A DNA stretch of 64,000 bases, from assembly GCF_017573545.1 (NCBI RefSeq), contig NZ_JAGEOK010000010.1, positions 124,001-188,000 of the forward strand, given 5' to 3'. Below, in pieces: positions 55,775 to 63,748 of the stretch. The translations under genes and the position numbers were made by a program. Each line of letters starts with the position of its first letter. The stretch's first letter is position 1. The DNA comes from Actinomadura nitritigenes (GTDB lineage Bacteria; Actinomycetota; Actinomycetes; Streptosporangiales; Streptosporangiaceae). The notes beneath the pieces were generated by a model. The model was not told where the DNA came from and made no database searches. It saw only the letters and a program-made list of their open reading frames with translations.

Positions 55775-57591
55775 CCGTGGACGCCCACCCCCAGACCGAC
55801 CCCGCCGTGTCGGTGTCCGCGGCGGAGGCGCTCGTCCGGCAGCTCGAGCGCTACGGCGTCGAGTACGTCTTCGGGACCTGCGGCCACACCAACATCGCCC
55901 TGCTGGACGCGCTGGGCCGCAGCACGATCGAGTTCGTCATCGCGCGGCACGAGCAGGCCGCCGCGCACGCCGCCGACGGGTACGCCCGCGCGTCCGGGCG
56001 GCCGGGCGTGCTGCTCGTGCACGTCGGGCCCGGCATGATGAACGCCGTCACCGGCGTGGCGACCGCCGCGCTCGACTCCGTCCCGCTGGTCGCCATCGCC
56101 GGCGACGTCCCGTCCTACTACCGGGGCAGGCACCCGCACCAGGAGGTCAACCTCCACAACGACGCCGACCAGACCGCGATCTACAGGCCGTTCGTCAAGC
56201 GCGCCTGGCACGTCCACCGCGCCGAGGACCTCGGGCGGTTCACCGAGCGCGCGTTCTGGACCGCCACCTCCGGACGCCCCGGCGCGGTGCTGCTCAACGT
56301 CCCGATGGACCTGTTCTCCCGGCCGGTCGCCCCAGCAGAGCACCCACTGCCGGCGCACGGGGCCGTCCCTGACCTGCCGGCCGCGACCGCGGAGCGGATC
56401 GCGGCGCGGCTCGCCGAAGCCGAGCGCCCGCTGATCTACCTCGGCGGCGGGCTGCGCGGTGAGGCCGGCCGCCGCGCGCTGCTCTCGCTCGCCGAGCACC
56501 TCGACATCCCGATCGCCCATTCGCTGATGGGCAAGGGCGCCGTCCCCGACGACCACCCGCTGCTGCTCGGCATGCCGGGCTTCTGGGGGCTGGAGACCAC
56601 CAACGACTACGCCCGCGGGGCCGACGTCGTCCTCGCCCTCGCGACGCGGTTCGCCGAGACCGACGCCAGCTCGTGGGACGACCGCTACACCTGGAACCTC
56701 GGCGGCCCGGACGCCCCGGCGACGTCCGGGCGGCTCATCCAGATCGACATCGACGCCGCCGAGATCGGCCGCAACTACCCGGTGGAGATCGGCGCCGTCG
56801 CCGACGTGACCCTCGCCGTCCAGGCCGTCGCCGAAGCGGTGCGGGCCGTCCACCCCGACCCGGTCGACCGGCCCGGACTGCGCGAACGGATCCGCGCCGC
56901 GCGGACCGACCTGTTCGAGCGGAGCCGCGCGCGCGGCCGCTCCGGCGACTTCCCGCTCCGGCCCGAACGCATCCTCGCCGACCTCCGCGAGGCGCTGCCG
57001 GCCGACGCGGTGCTGGTCACCGACGTCGGCTGGAACAAGAACGGCGTCGCCCAGTGCTACGAACTGCCCGCCGAAGGCCGCTTCATCACGCCCGGCGGCG
57101 CGTCCACCATGGGCTTCGGCCCGGCGGCGGCGGTCGGCGTGCAGATCGGCGCGCCCGGCCGCGTCGTGGTCGCGCTCGTCGGCGACGGCGGCATGAGCGC
57201 GCAGTTCCCCGCCGTCCCCATGGCCGTCGAACAGGGCCTGCCGGTGATCTTCGTGGTGATGAACAACCGCGCCCACGGCACGATCGCCGACCTGCAGGCC
57301 GCGAACTTCGGCGCGAGCCACGGCTGCGAGTTCCGCGACCCCGACGGCCGGCCCTACAGCCCCGACTTCGCCGCCTACGCCGAGGCGTGCGGAGCCGACG
57401 GGCACCGGATCACCGCACCGGACGCCCTCCTGCCCGCCCTGCGCGCGGCCGTAGCCGCGCGCCGCCCGGCCGTCCTGGACGTGCCGATGGTCAACGAGCC
57501 CGTGCCCACACCCGGGCACTGGAACATCAACGACATCTACCAGGGTGTCTTCCCCGGCGGCAGCGGCCACCCCGTGCCGCCCGCCTCCTGA
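55771..57591 (+). CDS. Thiamine diphosphate-dependent enzyme (acetolactate synthase-like)
   Basis: A 606-residue ThDP enzyme of three domains. The catalytic glutamate is E61 in FVIARHEQAAAHAADGYARA; the central domain carries LIYLGGGLRGEAGRRALLSL; the ThDP/Mg domain has LVGDGGMSAQFPAVPMAVEQ and NNRAHGTIADLQAANFG. It is of the acetolactate-synthase/benzoylformate-decarboxylase superfamily, but not recognisably Xsc, IolD or glyoxylate carboligase. The phrase HPHQEVNLHNDADQ in place of the usual loop may form a special substrate site. It probably cleaves or joins a 2-oxo acid or hydroxyketone made by the preceding dehydrogenases. Confidence 0.82.
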   Translation: MTVDAHPQTDPAVSVSAAEALVRQLERYGVEYVFGTCGHTNIALLDALGRSTIEFVIARHEQAAAHAADGYARASGRPGVLLVHVGPGMMNAVTGVATAALDSVPLVAIAGDVPSYYRGRHPHQEVNLHNDADQTAIYRPFVKRAWHVHRAEDLGRFTERAFWTATSGRPGAVLLNVPMDLFSRPVAPAEHPLPAHGAVPDLPAATAERIAARLAEAERPLIYLGGGLRGEAGRRALLSLAEHLDIPIAHSLMGKGAVPDDHPLLLGMPGFWGLETTNDYARGADVVLALATRFAETDASSWDDRYTWNLGGPDAPATSGRLIQIDIDAAEIGRNYPVEIGAVADVTLAVQAVAEAVRAVHPDPVDRPGLRERIRAARTDLFERSRARGRSGDFPLRPERILADLREALPADAVLVTDVGWNKNGVAQCYELPAEGRFITPGGASTMGFGPAAAVGVQIGAPGRVVVALVGDGGMSAQFPAVPMAVEQGLPVIFVVMNNRAHGTIADLQAANFGASHGCEFRDPDGRPYSPDFAAYAEACGADGHRITAPDALLPALRAAVAARRPAVLDVPMVNEPVPTPGHWNINDIYQGVFPGGSGHPVPPAS

Positions 57592-57651
57592 GCCGACCTC
57601 CGAGCCCACCCCGCACCCACCCCCGACATCTCCACCCACCGAGGTGAATCC

Positions 57652-58809
57652 ATGCGCACCATCCCCCGACTCCGTGTCTCCGCCCTGGCCGCCGGAGTCC
57701 TCGCCGCGGGCCTGACCGCGGCGTGCGGCGCCCCCGGTGAGTCGAAGGACTCCGGCTCCGGCGGCAGCGGCCCCATCAAGATCGCCGTGGTCGACGCGCA
57801 GAGCGGGCAGCTCAGCTCGCTCGGCAAGTGGGAGTACAAGGGCGCCAAGCTCGCCGTCGACGAATGGAACAAGGCCGGCGGCATCGACGGCCGCACCGTC
57901 AAGCTGGACGTCTTCGACGACCAGGGCGACCCGACCGTCGGCACCAACATCGCCCGCAAGATCGGCAGCCAGCACTACATCGCGATGATCGGCACCGCCG
58001 AGAGCGCCGTCACCATCGCCATGGCGCCCACCCTGCGCCAGGAGGAGATCCCGAACATCGCCTCGGGCCAGTCCAACGGGATGGTCGCGCTCAAGAGCCC
58101 GTTCCTGTTCCTCAACGGGCCCACGTCCACCACCTACGACGAGACGCTCGCCAAGTACGTGGTGGACGCCAAGAAGATGAAGAAGATCGCGATGATCAGC
58201 AACAACGGCTCCTACGGGAAGGGGGAGCACGACGCGTTCCTCAAGGCGCTGAGCGACCGCGGCGTCAAGCCCGTCGCCGACGAGGTCGTCACCACCGACC
58301 AGAAGGACTTCAGCGCCCAGCTCACCAAGATCCGCCAGCGGTCACCGGAGGTGATCTTCATCGGCTCGGAGGAGGTCGAGTCCGGGCTCATCGTCAAGCA
58401 GGCCCGCGACCTCGGCATCGACGCGCCGTTCGCCGGCGCGGCCCCGCAGGGCACCCCCGTCTACCGCGACACCGCGGGCGTGAAGAACGTCGAGGGCACC
58501 ATCGTCAGCTCGCCCTACCTCAGCAACGACGTCAGCGACGCGTCGAAGAAGTTCGCCGCCGCCTACAAGGCCGCCTACGGCGAGGACGCCGAACTGCACG
58601 GGGCCAAGGCCTACGACGGGACCTCGATCCTGCTCACCGCGCTCAAGAACAGCAAGGTCGCGACCGGGAAGAAGCTGGCCGACGCGATCCGCGCCGTGCA
58701 GTACCAGGGGCTGCTCGGCGACTTCCGCTACGACGAGACCGGAGTCGGCATCAAGGCGACCTCCATCGGGATCATGAAGAACGGGACGGTCGTCAAGGCC
58801 GACGGCTGA
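57652..58809 (+). CDS. Branched-chain-type ABC transporter substrate-binding lipoprotein
   Basis: A 385-residue lipoprotein (lipobox LTAAC, C25) of the LivK/Peripla_BP_6 family: IKIAVVDAQSGQLSSLGKWE, GAKLAVDEWNKAGGIDGRTV, FDDQGDPTVGTNIARKI and MIGTAESAVTIAMAPTL; the second lobe has KKMKKIAMISNNGSYGKGEH. In actinobacteria this family also binds aromatic or hydroxy acids and amides, so the ligand is not necessarily an amino acid. It lies 60 bp after the ThDP enzyme gene and is separated by a hairpin from the permease genes. Confidence 0.92.
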   Translation: MRTIPRLRVSALAAGVLAAGLTAACGAPGESKDSGSGGSGPIKIAVVDAQSGQLSSLGKWEYKGAKLAVDEWNKAGGIDGRTVKLDVFDDQGDPTVGTNIARKIGSQHYIAMIGTAESAVTIAMAPTLRQEEIPNIASGQSNGMVALKSPFLFLNGPTSTTYDETLAKYVVDAKKMKKIAMISNNGSYGKGEHDAFLKALSDRGVKPVADEVVTTDQKDFSAQLTKIRQRSPEVIFIGSEEVESGLIVKQARDLGIDAPFAGAAPQGTPVYRDTAGVKNVEGTIVSSPYLSNDVSDASKKFAAAYKAAYGEDAELHGAKAYDGTSILLTALKNSKVATGKKLADAIRAVQYQGLLGDFRYDETGVGIKATSIGIMKNGTVVKADG

Positions 58810-58832
58810 CGGCGGACCACCCGGACGACCGA

Positions 58833-58863
58833 GGGCGGCCGGGCCCCGCGGGCCCGGCCGCCC
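58833..58863 (+). terminator. 14-bp hairpin between substrate-binding protein and permease genes
   Basis: Perfect arms GGGCGGCCGGGCCC / GGGCCCGGCCGCCC with a CGC loop, in the 101-bp gap. Such intercistronic hairpins protect the upstream message and lower read-through, so that the binding protein is made in excess over the membrane parts. Confidence 0.6.
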
Positions 58864-58910
58864 GCCCTCGTCCCCGCCGGCTCCGACGCCGGCCGCGCAG
58901 AAAGAGAACC

Positions 58911-59780
58911 ATGCAGGTCTTCCTTCAGACACTGATAGGCGGACTGAGCCTCGGCGCGATCTACGCCCTGGTGGCGATGGGATTCTCCCTCGTCTACCGC
59001 ACCATGGGCCTGGTCAACTTCGCGCACGCCGACGTGCTCATGATCGGCGCCTACGCCGCGTCCACGTTCTCCATGTCGACCAAGCTGCCGTTCGCCCTGG
59101 CCATGGTGCTGGCCATCGCGGTGACCGGTCTCATCGGGCTGTTCATCGAGCGGGTGCTGCGCCCGCTGGAGAACAAGGACTTCACCCTGATGCTGATCGG
59201 CACGATCGGGTTCGGGATGGTGCTGCAGGCCGTGGCCGTCCTGATCTGGGGCGCGACCGGACGGGCCGTCCGGACCCCCGTCGGCGGCGCCCCGCTGGAG
59301 TTCTTCGGGCTCCGCGTCCGCACCTACGACCTGGTCGTGCTCGCCATCGCCGCGGTGGCGGTGTTCCTCCTGGTCGCGTTCCTGCAGCGGACCAAGATGG
59401 GCGCCGCGATGCAGGCGGTCGCGATGGACCACGAGGCGGCCACCGCGGTCGGCATCCACGTGGGGCGCAGCAACGCGATCGCGTTCGCGATCGGCGCCGG
59501 GCTCGCCGCGCTCGCCGGCGGGCTCGTCGGCCCGCTGCTGTACGTGAACCCGACGATGGGCGGCACCATCGGCATCAAGGGCTTCGCGGCGGCCATGCTC
59601 GGCGGCTGCGGCAACATCCCCGGCGCCATCGCCGGCGGCTTCGCGATCGGGGTGCTGGACTCCTTCGCCGCCGGCCACTTCCAGGGCTACTCCGAACTCG
59701 TGGTGTTCCTCGTCTTCACGGTGGCCATCATGATCCGCCCGACCGGCCTCTTCGGCGAGACGACGGTGAGCCGAGCATGA
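58911..59780 (+). CDS. livH: ABC transporter permease, LivH type
   Basis: A 289-residue permease with about eight helices. LQTLIGGLSLGAIYALVAMG, LVYRTMGLVNFAHADVLMIG and TAVGIHVGRSNAIAFAIGAG are LivH signatures, and the EAA-type coupling loop is RTKMGAAMQAVAMDHEAATA. ATG at 58911 follows AAAGAGA. The stop overlaps the next start by ATGA. Confidence 0.93.
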   Translation: MQVFLQTLIGGLSLGAIYALVAMGFSLVYRTMGLVNFAHADVLMIGAYAASTFSMSTKLPFALAMVLAIAVTGLIGLFIERVLRPLENKDFTLMLIGTIGFGMVLQAVAVLIWGATGRAVRTPVGGAPLEFFGLRVRTYDLVVLAIAAVAVFLLVAFLQRTKMGAAMQAVAMDHEAATAVGIHVGRSNAIAFAIGAGLAALAGGLVGPLLYVNPTMGGTIGIKGFAAAMLGGCGNIPGAIAGGFAIGVLDSFAAGHFQGYSELVVFLVFTVAIMIRPTGLFGETTVSRA

Positions 59781-61633
59781 GCACCCTCCTCAGGAACCGG
59801 TACGCGCCGAAGCTCGGGACGCTGGCGGCGTTCGTCCTCATCGCCTGGCTGCTGCCGTACACGGTCGGCGGCTACGCCATCCACGTCGTCGACATCGCGC
59901 TGGTGTTCGCGCTGCTGGCGATCGGCATGGGGCTCGCCATGGGCATCGCCGGGCAGATCAACCTGGCGCAGATCGCCTTCTTCGGGGTGAGCGCGTACGC
60001 GACCGCGATCCTCACCACCCACAACGGGCTCGGGTTCTGGCCCGCCGCGGCGCTGGCGCTGGTGGCGTCCGCGCTGATCGGGCTGCTGGTCGGCGTCCCG
60101 GCGCTGCGGATGCAGTCGCACTACCTCGGGATCGTCACGCTGGGGCTCGCGCTCGGCTTCATCAACTGGACCACCAACGCCGAGATCGCGGGCGGCGCCG
60201 AGGGCATCTCGGCGATCCCCGTCCCGCCGATGTTCGGCGTCGACCTGTCCAGCGAGTACCTGTACTACTACCTCGAAGTGGTCGTGTTCGCGGTCGCGCT
60301 GGCCTTCGGGCTGTTCGTGGTCCGCACCGGCCTCGGCCGCCGGCTGATGGCGATGCGGGACGACCCGCTCGCCGCCGGCGCGGTCGGCGCGGAGATCCCG
60401 CTGCTGCGGATGACGGCGTTCATGCTGTCGAGCGTGTTCGGCGGCCTCGCCGGCGTGCTGTACGCGGGCCTGATCCGCTACATCGCGCCCGACACGTTCA
60501 ACATCGCCAACATGTTCCTGCTGCTGGCGATGGTCGTGATCGGCGGCCGGCAGAGCCTCGTCGGCTGCGTCGTCGGCGCGGTCGGCCTGACGCTGATCCG
60601 CGAGAAGCTGGTGGACCATCCCACCTACGCGCAGCTCGGCTTCGGCGTCGTCGTGGTCCTCATGGTGGTCTTCGCGCCCACCGGGCTCGCCGGCGTCCCC
60701 GCCCGGCTGAAGGCCCTGCTGGACCGCCGGCTCGGCAGGACCGCGGAACGGTCCGTCCTGCGGCCGTTCCAGCCCTACGAGGCCGCCGCCGACGCGTCCC
60801 GGGACGGCGGGGGACCGGCCGGCGGGCCGCGGCCGATGCTGGAGATCGACGGCATCGCCAAGCAGTTCCGCGGGCTCAAGGCGCTGAAGGACGTCTCCCT
60901 CACGGTCGAGCGCGGCGAGATCCGCGGCATCGTGGGGCCGAACGGTTCGGGGAAGACCACGCTGTTCAACGTCATCAGCGGCTTCTACCGGCCGTCCGGC
61001 GGGCGGGTCCTGATGGACGGGCAGGTCGTCTCCGGGTCCCGCCCGTACCGGCTCTCCCGGCACGGCCTGGCCCGCACCTTCCAGAACCTGCGGCTGTTCG
61101 GGGAGCTGACCGTCCGGGACAACCTGCTGGTCGCCCTCGACCGGTCCCGGACGTACGCGATCTGGAGGTACGCGCTGTGGCCCGTCGGGATCTGGCGGCA
61201 GGAGCGCCGCCTGCACCGGCGGGCCGACGACCTGCTCCGCCGCTTCGGGCTGACCGAGTTCGCCGCGGCGGCGCCGGGGGCGCTGCCCTACGGCATCCAG
61301 CGCCGGATCGAGATCGCCCGCGCGATGGCCGGGTCGCCGCGCCTGCTGCTGCTCGACGAGCCCGCCGCCGGGCTCAACGGCGAGGAGGTGCGCCAGCTCT
61401 CGGAGATCGTGCGGTCCATCCGCGACAGCGGCGTCACGGTCGTGCTCATCGAGCACAACATGGGCCTGGTGATGTCGCTGTGCGAGCGGGTGACCGTCCT
61501 CGCCGGCGGGTCGGTGATCGCCGAGGGCACCCCCGCCGAGGTCGTCGCCGACCATGCGGTCATCGAGGCGTACCTCGGCGACTCCGCGATGGCGGACATC
61601 CCCCTGCCGAACAGCACGGAGGTGAGCTCATGA
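59777..61633 (+). CDS. livMG: LivM-LivG fusion: permease plus ATPase
   Basis: A 618-residue fusion. Residues 1-315 are a LivM-type permease (GIAGQINLAQIAFFGVSAY, ALRMQSHYLGIVTLGLALGF, RLMAMRDDPLAAGAVGAE), residues 316-353 a glycine/alanine linker, and residues 354-618 a LivG-type ATPase with Walker A GPNGSGKTT (387-395), Q-loop TFQNLRLFGELTVRDNLL, the degenerate LivG signature LPYGIQRRIEIARA, and Walker B LLLLDEPAAGLN. Separate genes are usual; fused forms occur in actinobacteria. It overlaps livF by ATGA. Confidence 0.93.
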   Translation: MSTLLRNRYAPKLGTLAAFVLIAWLLPYTVGGYAIHVVDIALVFALLAIGMGLAMGIAGQINLAQIAFFGVSAYATAILTTHNGLGFWPAAALALVASALIGLLVGVPALRMQSHYLGIVTLGLALGFINWTTNAEIAGGAEGISAIPVPPMFGVDLSSEYLYYYLEVVVFAVALAFGLFVVRTGLGRRLMAMRDDPLAAGAVGAEIPLLRMTAFMLSSVFGGLAGVLYAGLIRYIAPDTFNIANMFLLLAMVVIGGRQSLVGCVVGAVGLTLIREKLVDHPTYAQLGFGVVVVLMVVFAPTGLAGVPARLKALLDRRLGRTAERSVLRPFQPYEAAADASRDGGGPAGGPRPMLEIDGIAKQFRGLKALKDVSLTVERGEIRGIVGPNGSGKTTLFNVISGFYRPSGGRVLMDGQVVSGSRPYRLSRHGLARTFQNLRLFGELTVRDNLLVALDRSRTYAIWRYALWPVGIWRQERRLHRRADDLLRRFGLTEFAAAAPGALPYGIQRRIEIARAMAGSPRLLLLDEPAAGLNGEEVRQLSEIVRSIRDSGVTVVLIEHNMGLVMSLCERVTVLAGGSVIAEGTPAEVVADHAVIEAYLGDSAMADIPLPNSTEVSS

Positions 61634-62403
61634 ACGCGGGCACGGCCGCCAAGGGCGGCGAGGAGGCCGGGGCCGAGACGGCTCCGGAACCGGCGACGCT
61701 GACGGTGGAGGGCCTCTCCGTCCACTACGGCGGGGTCTGCGCCGTCGACTCGATCGGCTTCACGGTGGGACCGGGCCAGTCGGTCGGGATCATCGGGGCG
61801 AACGGGGCGGGCAAGACCTCCACGCTCAAGGCGCTGATGGGACTCGTCCCGCGCAGCGGAGGACGCGTCACGTTCGGCGGCACGGACCTCACCCGGGTCA
61901 AGGCGCGTGACATCGTCCGGCACGGCATCGGCTACGTCCCGGAAGGCCGGCACGTCTTCCCGGGCCTCACGGTCGAGAAGAACCTGATGCTCGGCGCCTA
62001 CGCGCGCGCGTGGCGCGGCGCGGAGACGAAGCGGTCGCTCGCCGAGGTCTACGAGCTGTTCCCGGTGCTGGGGGAGATGCGGTCGCGGCTCGCGGGCGCG
62101 CTGTCCGGCGGCCAGCAGCAGATGCTGGCCGTCGGCCGGGCGCTGATGGCCCGGCCCCGGCTGATCCTGCTGGACGAGCCGTCCATGGGCCTGTCGCCCA
62201 AGCTCGTCGAGGACATCCTCGCGGTGCTCGTGCGGCTGCGCGAGGAGGGGCTGAGCCTGCTGCTGGTCGAGCAGAACGCCAAGCTGACGTTCGAGGCGAC
62301 CAGCGACTGCGTCGTGATGGAGAACGGCGAGGTGGCGATGGTCGGCACTTCCCGCGAGCTGCGCGACGATGTCCGGGTCCGCCGCATCTACCTGGGCCTC
62401 TAG
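61630..62403 (+). CDS. livF: ABC transporter ATP-binding protein, LivF type
   Basis: A 257-residue ATPase: an alanine/glutamate-rich extension of 20 residues, then LTVEGLSVHYGGVCAVDSIG, Walker A GANGAGKTS, GIGYVPEGRHVFPGLTVEKN (LivF-specific), signature ALSGGQQQMLAVGRAL, Walker B LILLDEPSMGLSPKLV, and LLLVEQNAKLTFEAT. With LivG it powers the importer. It ends the ALDH-ADH-ThDP-liv transcription unit. Confidence 0.94.
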   Translation: MNAGTAAKGGEEAGAETAPEPATLTVEGLSVHYGGVCAVDSIGFTVGPGQSVGIIGANGAGKTSTLKALMGLVPRSGGRVTFGGTDLTRVKARDIVRHGIGYVPEGRHVFPGLTVEKNLMLGAYARAWRGAETKRSLAEVYELFPVLGEMRSRLAGALSGGQQQMLAVGRALMARPRLILLDEPSMGLSPKLVEDILAVLVRLREEGLSLLLVEQNAKLTFEATSDCVVMENGEVAMVGTSRELRDDVRVRRIYLGL

Positions 62404-62413
62404 GTGCACCGTC

Positions 62414-62449
62414 GCCGGGCTCGTCCTGATCGTCCGGTCCGAGCCCGGC
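62414..62449. terminator. Convergent hairpin after livF
   Basis: GCCGGGCTCG and CGAGCCCGGC (10-bp perfect arms) with a 16-nt loop, between the convergent livF and ThuA-like genes. Confidence 0.6.
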
Positions 62450-62475
62450 CTGGAGACGGGGTGGCGCGCCGCGGG

Positions 62476-63462
62476 TCAGCGGCAGAAGGGCTTCATGCCC
62501 ATCGCGGACTCGATGCCGTTCAGCACCAGGCTCTGGAACCGCTCCGCCCCGGCGAAGCCCGTGCCGTCGTCGGTGAACGCCTTGGCGTCGTGCCCGAGGG
62601 TGGTCAGGAACGCCCGGCCGCCGTCGTAGTACTGGCACCACGCGACGGGGTGGAACGAGCCGTGCCCCGGATGGTTCATGTTGCCGGTGACGCCCTGGGC
62701 GAGGGTCTTCTCGTCCACGGTGGCCAGGAACCGCACTTCGCTGGGGAACGGGACGAGGTTGTACCACTCGTCGCTGAAGTCCCACCGGCCCGGCAGCCCG
62801 GCGGTCGAGGCGTCCTTGCGGTCGACGGTCTGGACGGTCCCGGGCTGCGCGCGCCCGTGGTCGTAGAAGTTGGCGCCGCCGAGGAGCCCCTCGTACCAGG
62901 GCCAGTTGTACTCGGTGCCGAACGCGTTGTGGATGCCGACGAAGCCGCCGCCTCCGCGGACGTACTGCCGCAGCGAGGTCTGGGCCGCGTCGTCGAGGGC
63001 GTCGCGGGTGGTGCTCATGAAGACGACGGCGTTGTAGCGGAACAGCGCCGACGGCGACGCGAGCTGCGCCACGTCCTCGGTCCAGTCGACGCCGAACCCG
63101 TTGTCCTGCCCCATCTTCACCAGGGCCTTCTGGGCCACGTTGGCGTCGCTGAGCGGCGGGTTCATGCCGGGGCCGAGGGCGGGGCCGAGGTTGGCGTGCC
63201 GGGGCCCGGCGGTGCGGCTGTAGACGAGGACCCGGTAGCCCTCGGCCGGGTCGAAGTTGCCCCAGTCGTGGTAGCAGCGGGGGTCGGTGCCGCGGCAGAC
63301 GCCGTAGACGGGGTCGCCGAGCTCCTGGGCGCCGGCGTTCCTCGGCTCGGCGCGCGGGCCGGCCGCGGCCGGCCCGCCGGTGAGCGCCGCGGCGGCCAGC
63401 ACGGCGGCGGTGCCGAGGGCCGCCGCGGCGGCCGACAGCACGGGGGACGGGGGCCTCTTCAT
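62476..63462 (-). CDS. Secreted ThuA-domain protein
   Basis: A 328-residue exported protein: signal peptide 1-34 (AALGTAAVLAAAALTGGPAA), then a ThuA/trehalose-utilisation domain: YRVLVYSRTAGPRHANLGPA, LASPSALFRYNAVVFMSTTR, LRQYVRGGGGFVGIHNAFGT and MNHPGHGSFHPVAWCQYYDG then GRAFLTTLGHD. The glutamine-amidotransferase-like fold of ThuA is linked to sugar oxidation (3-keto sugars) and sugar hydrolases. GVCRGTDPRCYH near the N-terminus may form a disulfide. The IclR-type box 3 lies 34 bp in front of the start. Confidence 0.85.
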   Translation of the reverse strand: MKRPPSPVLSAAAAALGTAAVLAAAALTGGPAAAGPRAEPRNAGAQELGDPVYGVCRGTDPRCYHDWGNFDPAEGYRVLVYSRTAGPRHANLGPALGPGMNPPLSDANVAQKALVKMGQDNGFGVDWTEDVAQLASPSALFRYNAVVFMSTTRDALDDAAQTSLRQYVRGGGGFVGIHNAFGTEYNWPWYEGLLGGANFYDHGRAQPGTVQTVDRKDASTAGLPGRWDFSDEWYNLVPFPSEVRFLATVDEKTLAQGVTGNMNHPGHGSFHPVAWCQYYDGGRAFLTTLGHDAKAFTDDGTGFAGAERFQSLVLNGIESAMGMKPFCR

Positions 63463-63495
63463 GGGGCGGGTCCTTTCCGGTGTTCCCGTTCACGC

Positions 63496-63512
63496 GGTCC
63501 ATCTAGTGGACC
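63496..63512. promoter_or_regulatory. IclR-type box 3 (in front of ThuA-like gene)
   Basis: GGTCCA-TCTAG-TGGACC, the most symmetric of the four boxes (perfect 6-bp arms). Confidence 0.6.
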
Positions 63513-63516
63513 AGTT

Positions 63517-63533
63517 GAACCGTCTAGAGGTTC
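63517..63533. promoter_or_regulatory. Additional palindrome beside box 3
   Basis: GAACC-GTCTAGA-GGTTC, perfect 5-bp arms, with the same TCTAG centre as boxes 3 and 4. It may be an extra site for the same regulator. Confidence 0.4.
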
Positions 63534-63613
63534 TAGGACGATCTCACGCGGATCGGCCGTCGGCAATACCCCGGGTGTCGCCTGCTCGCGGCGGACCACG
63601 AAGATCCCCTGTC

Positions 63614-63715
63614 ATGACTGGTGAAATTACCGATGTGCAGGAGCCGTTCGAGATGCAGGCTATTGCCAGAGCAGCGGAAGCGGCTTACCGTGTCGTCCGT
63701 CGATCGGACCTTTGA
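63614..63715 (+). CDS. Possible 33-codon ORF in the ThuA/PQQ intergenic gap
   Basis: ATG to TGA encodes MTGEITDVQEPFEMQAIARA then AEAAYRVVRRSDL. Codon third positions are mixed (ATT, GAT, GGT, GAA), unlike all neighbours, and no good ribosome site precedes it. It may be non-coding, a relic, or a foreign small gene. It occupies part of the 286-bp gap 63463-63748. Confidence 0.2.
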   Translation: MTGEITDVQEPFEMQAIARAAEAAYRVVRRSDL

Positions 63716-63731
63716 GTCCGTCTAGTGGACC
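63715..63731. promoter_or_regulatory. IclR-type box 4 (in front of the PQQ-like gene)
   Basis: AGTCCG-TCTAG-TGGACC differs from box 3 at two positions and lies 18 bp before the ATG at 63749. Confidence 0.55.
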
Positions 63732-63748
63732 ACGGAACGGGAGAGAGC

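Noticed and set aside
55771..57591. ThDP enzyme considered as sulfoacetaldehyde acetyltransferase (Xsc) or IolD
   Set aside because: The N-terminal and catalytic-loop phrases of those families are not present; only the superfamily can be claimed.
55534..58230. 898-codon minus-strand frame opposite the dehydrogenase, ThDP enzyme and binding-protein genes
   Set aside because: It spans three clearly coding plus-strand genes and has no family features.
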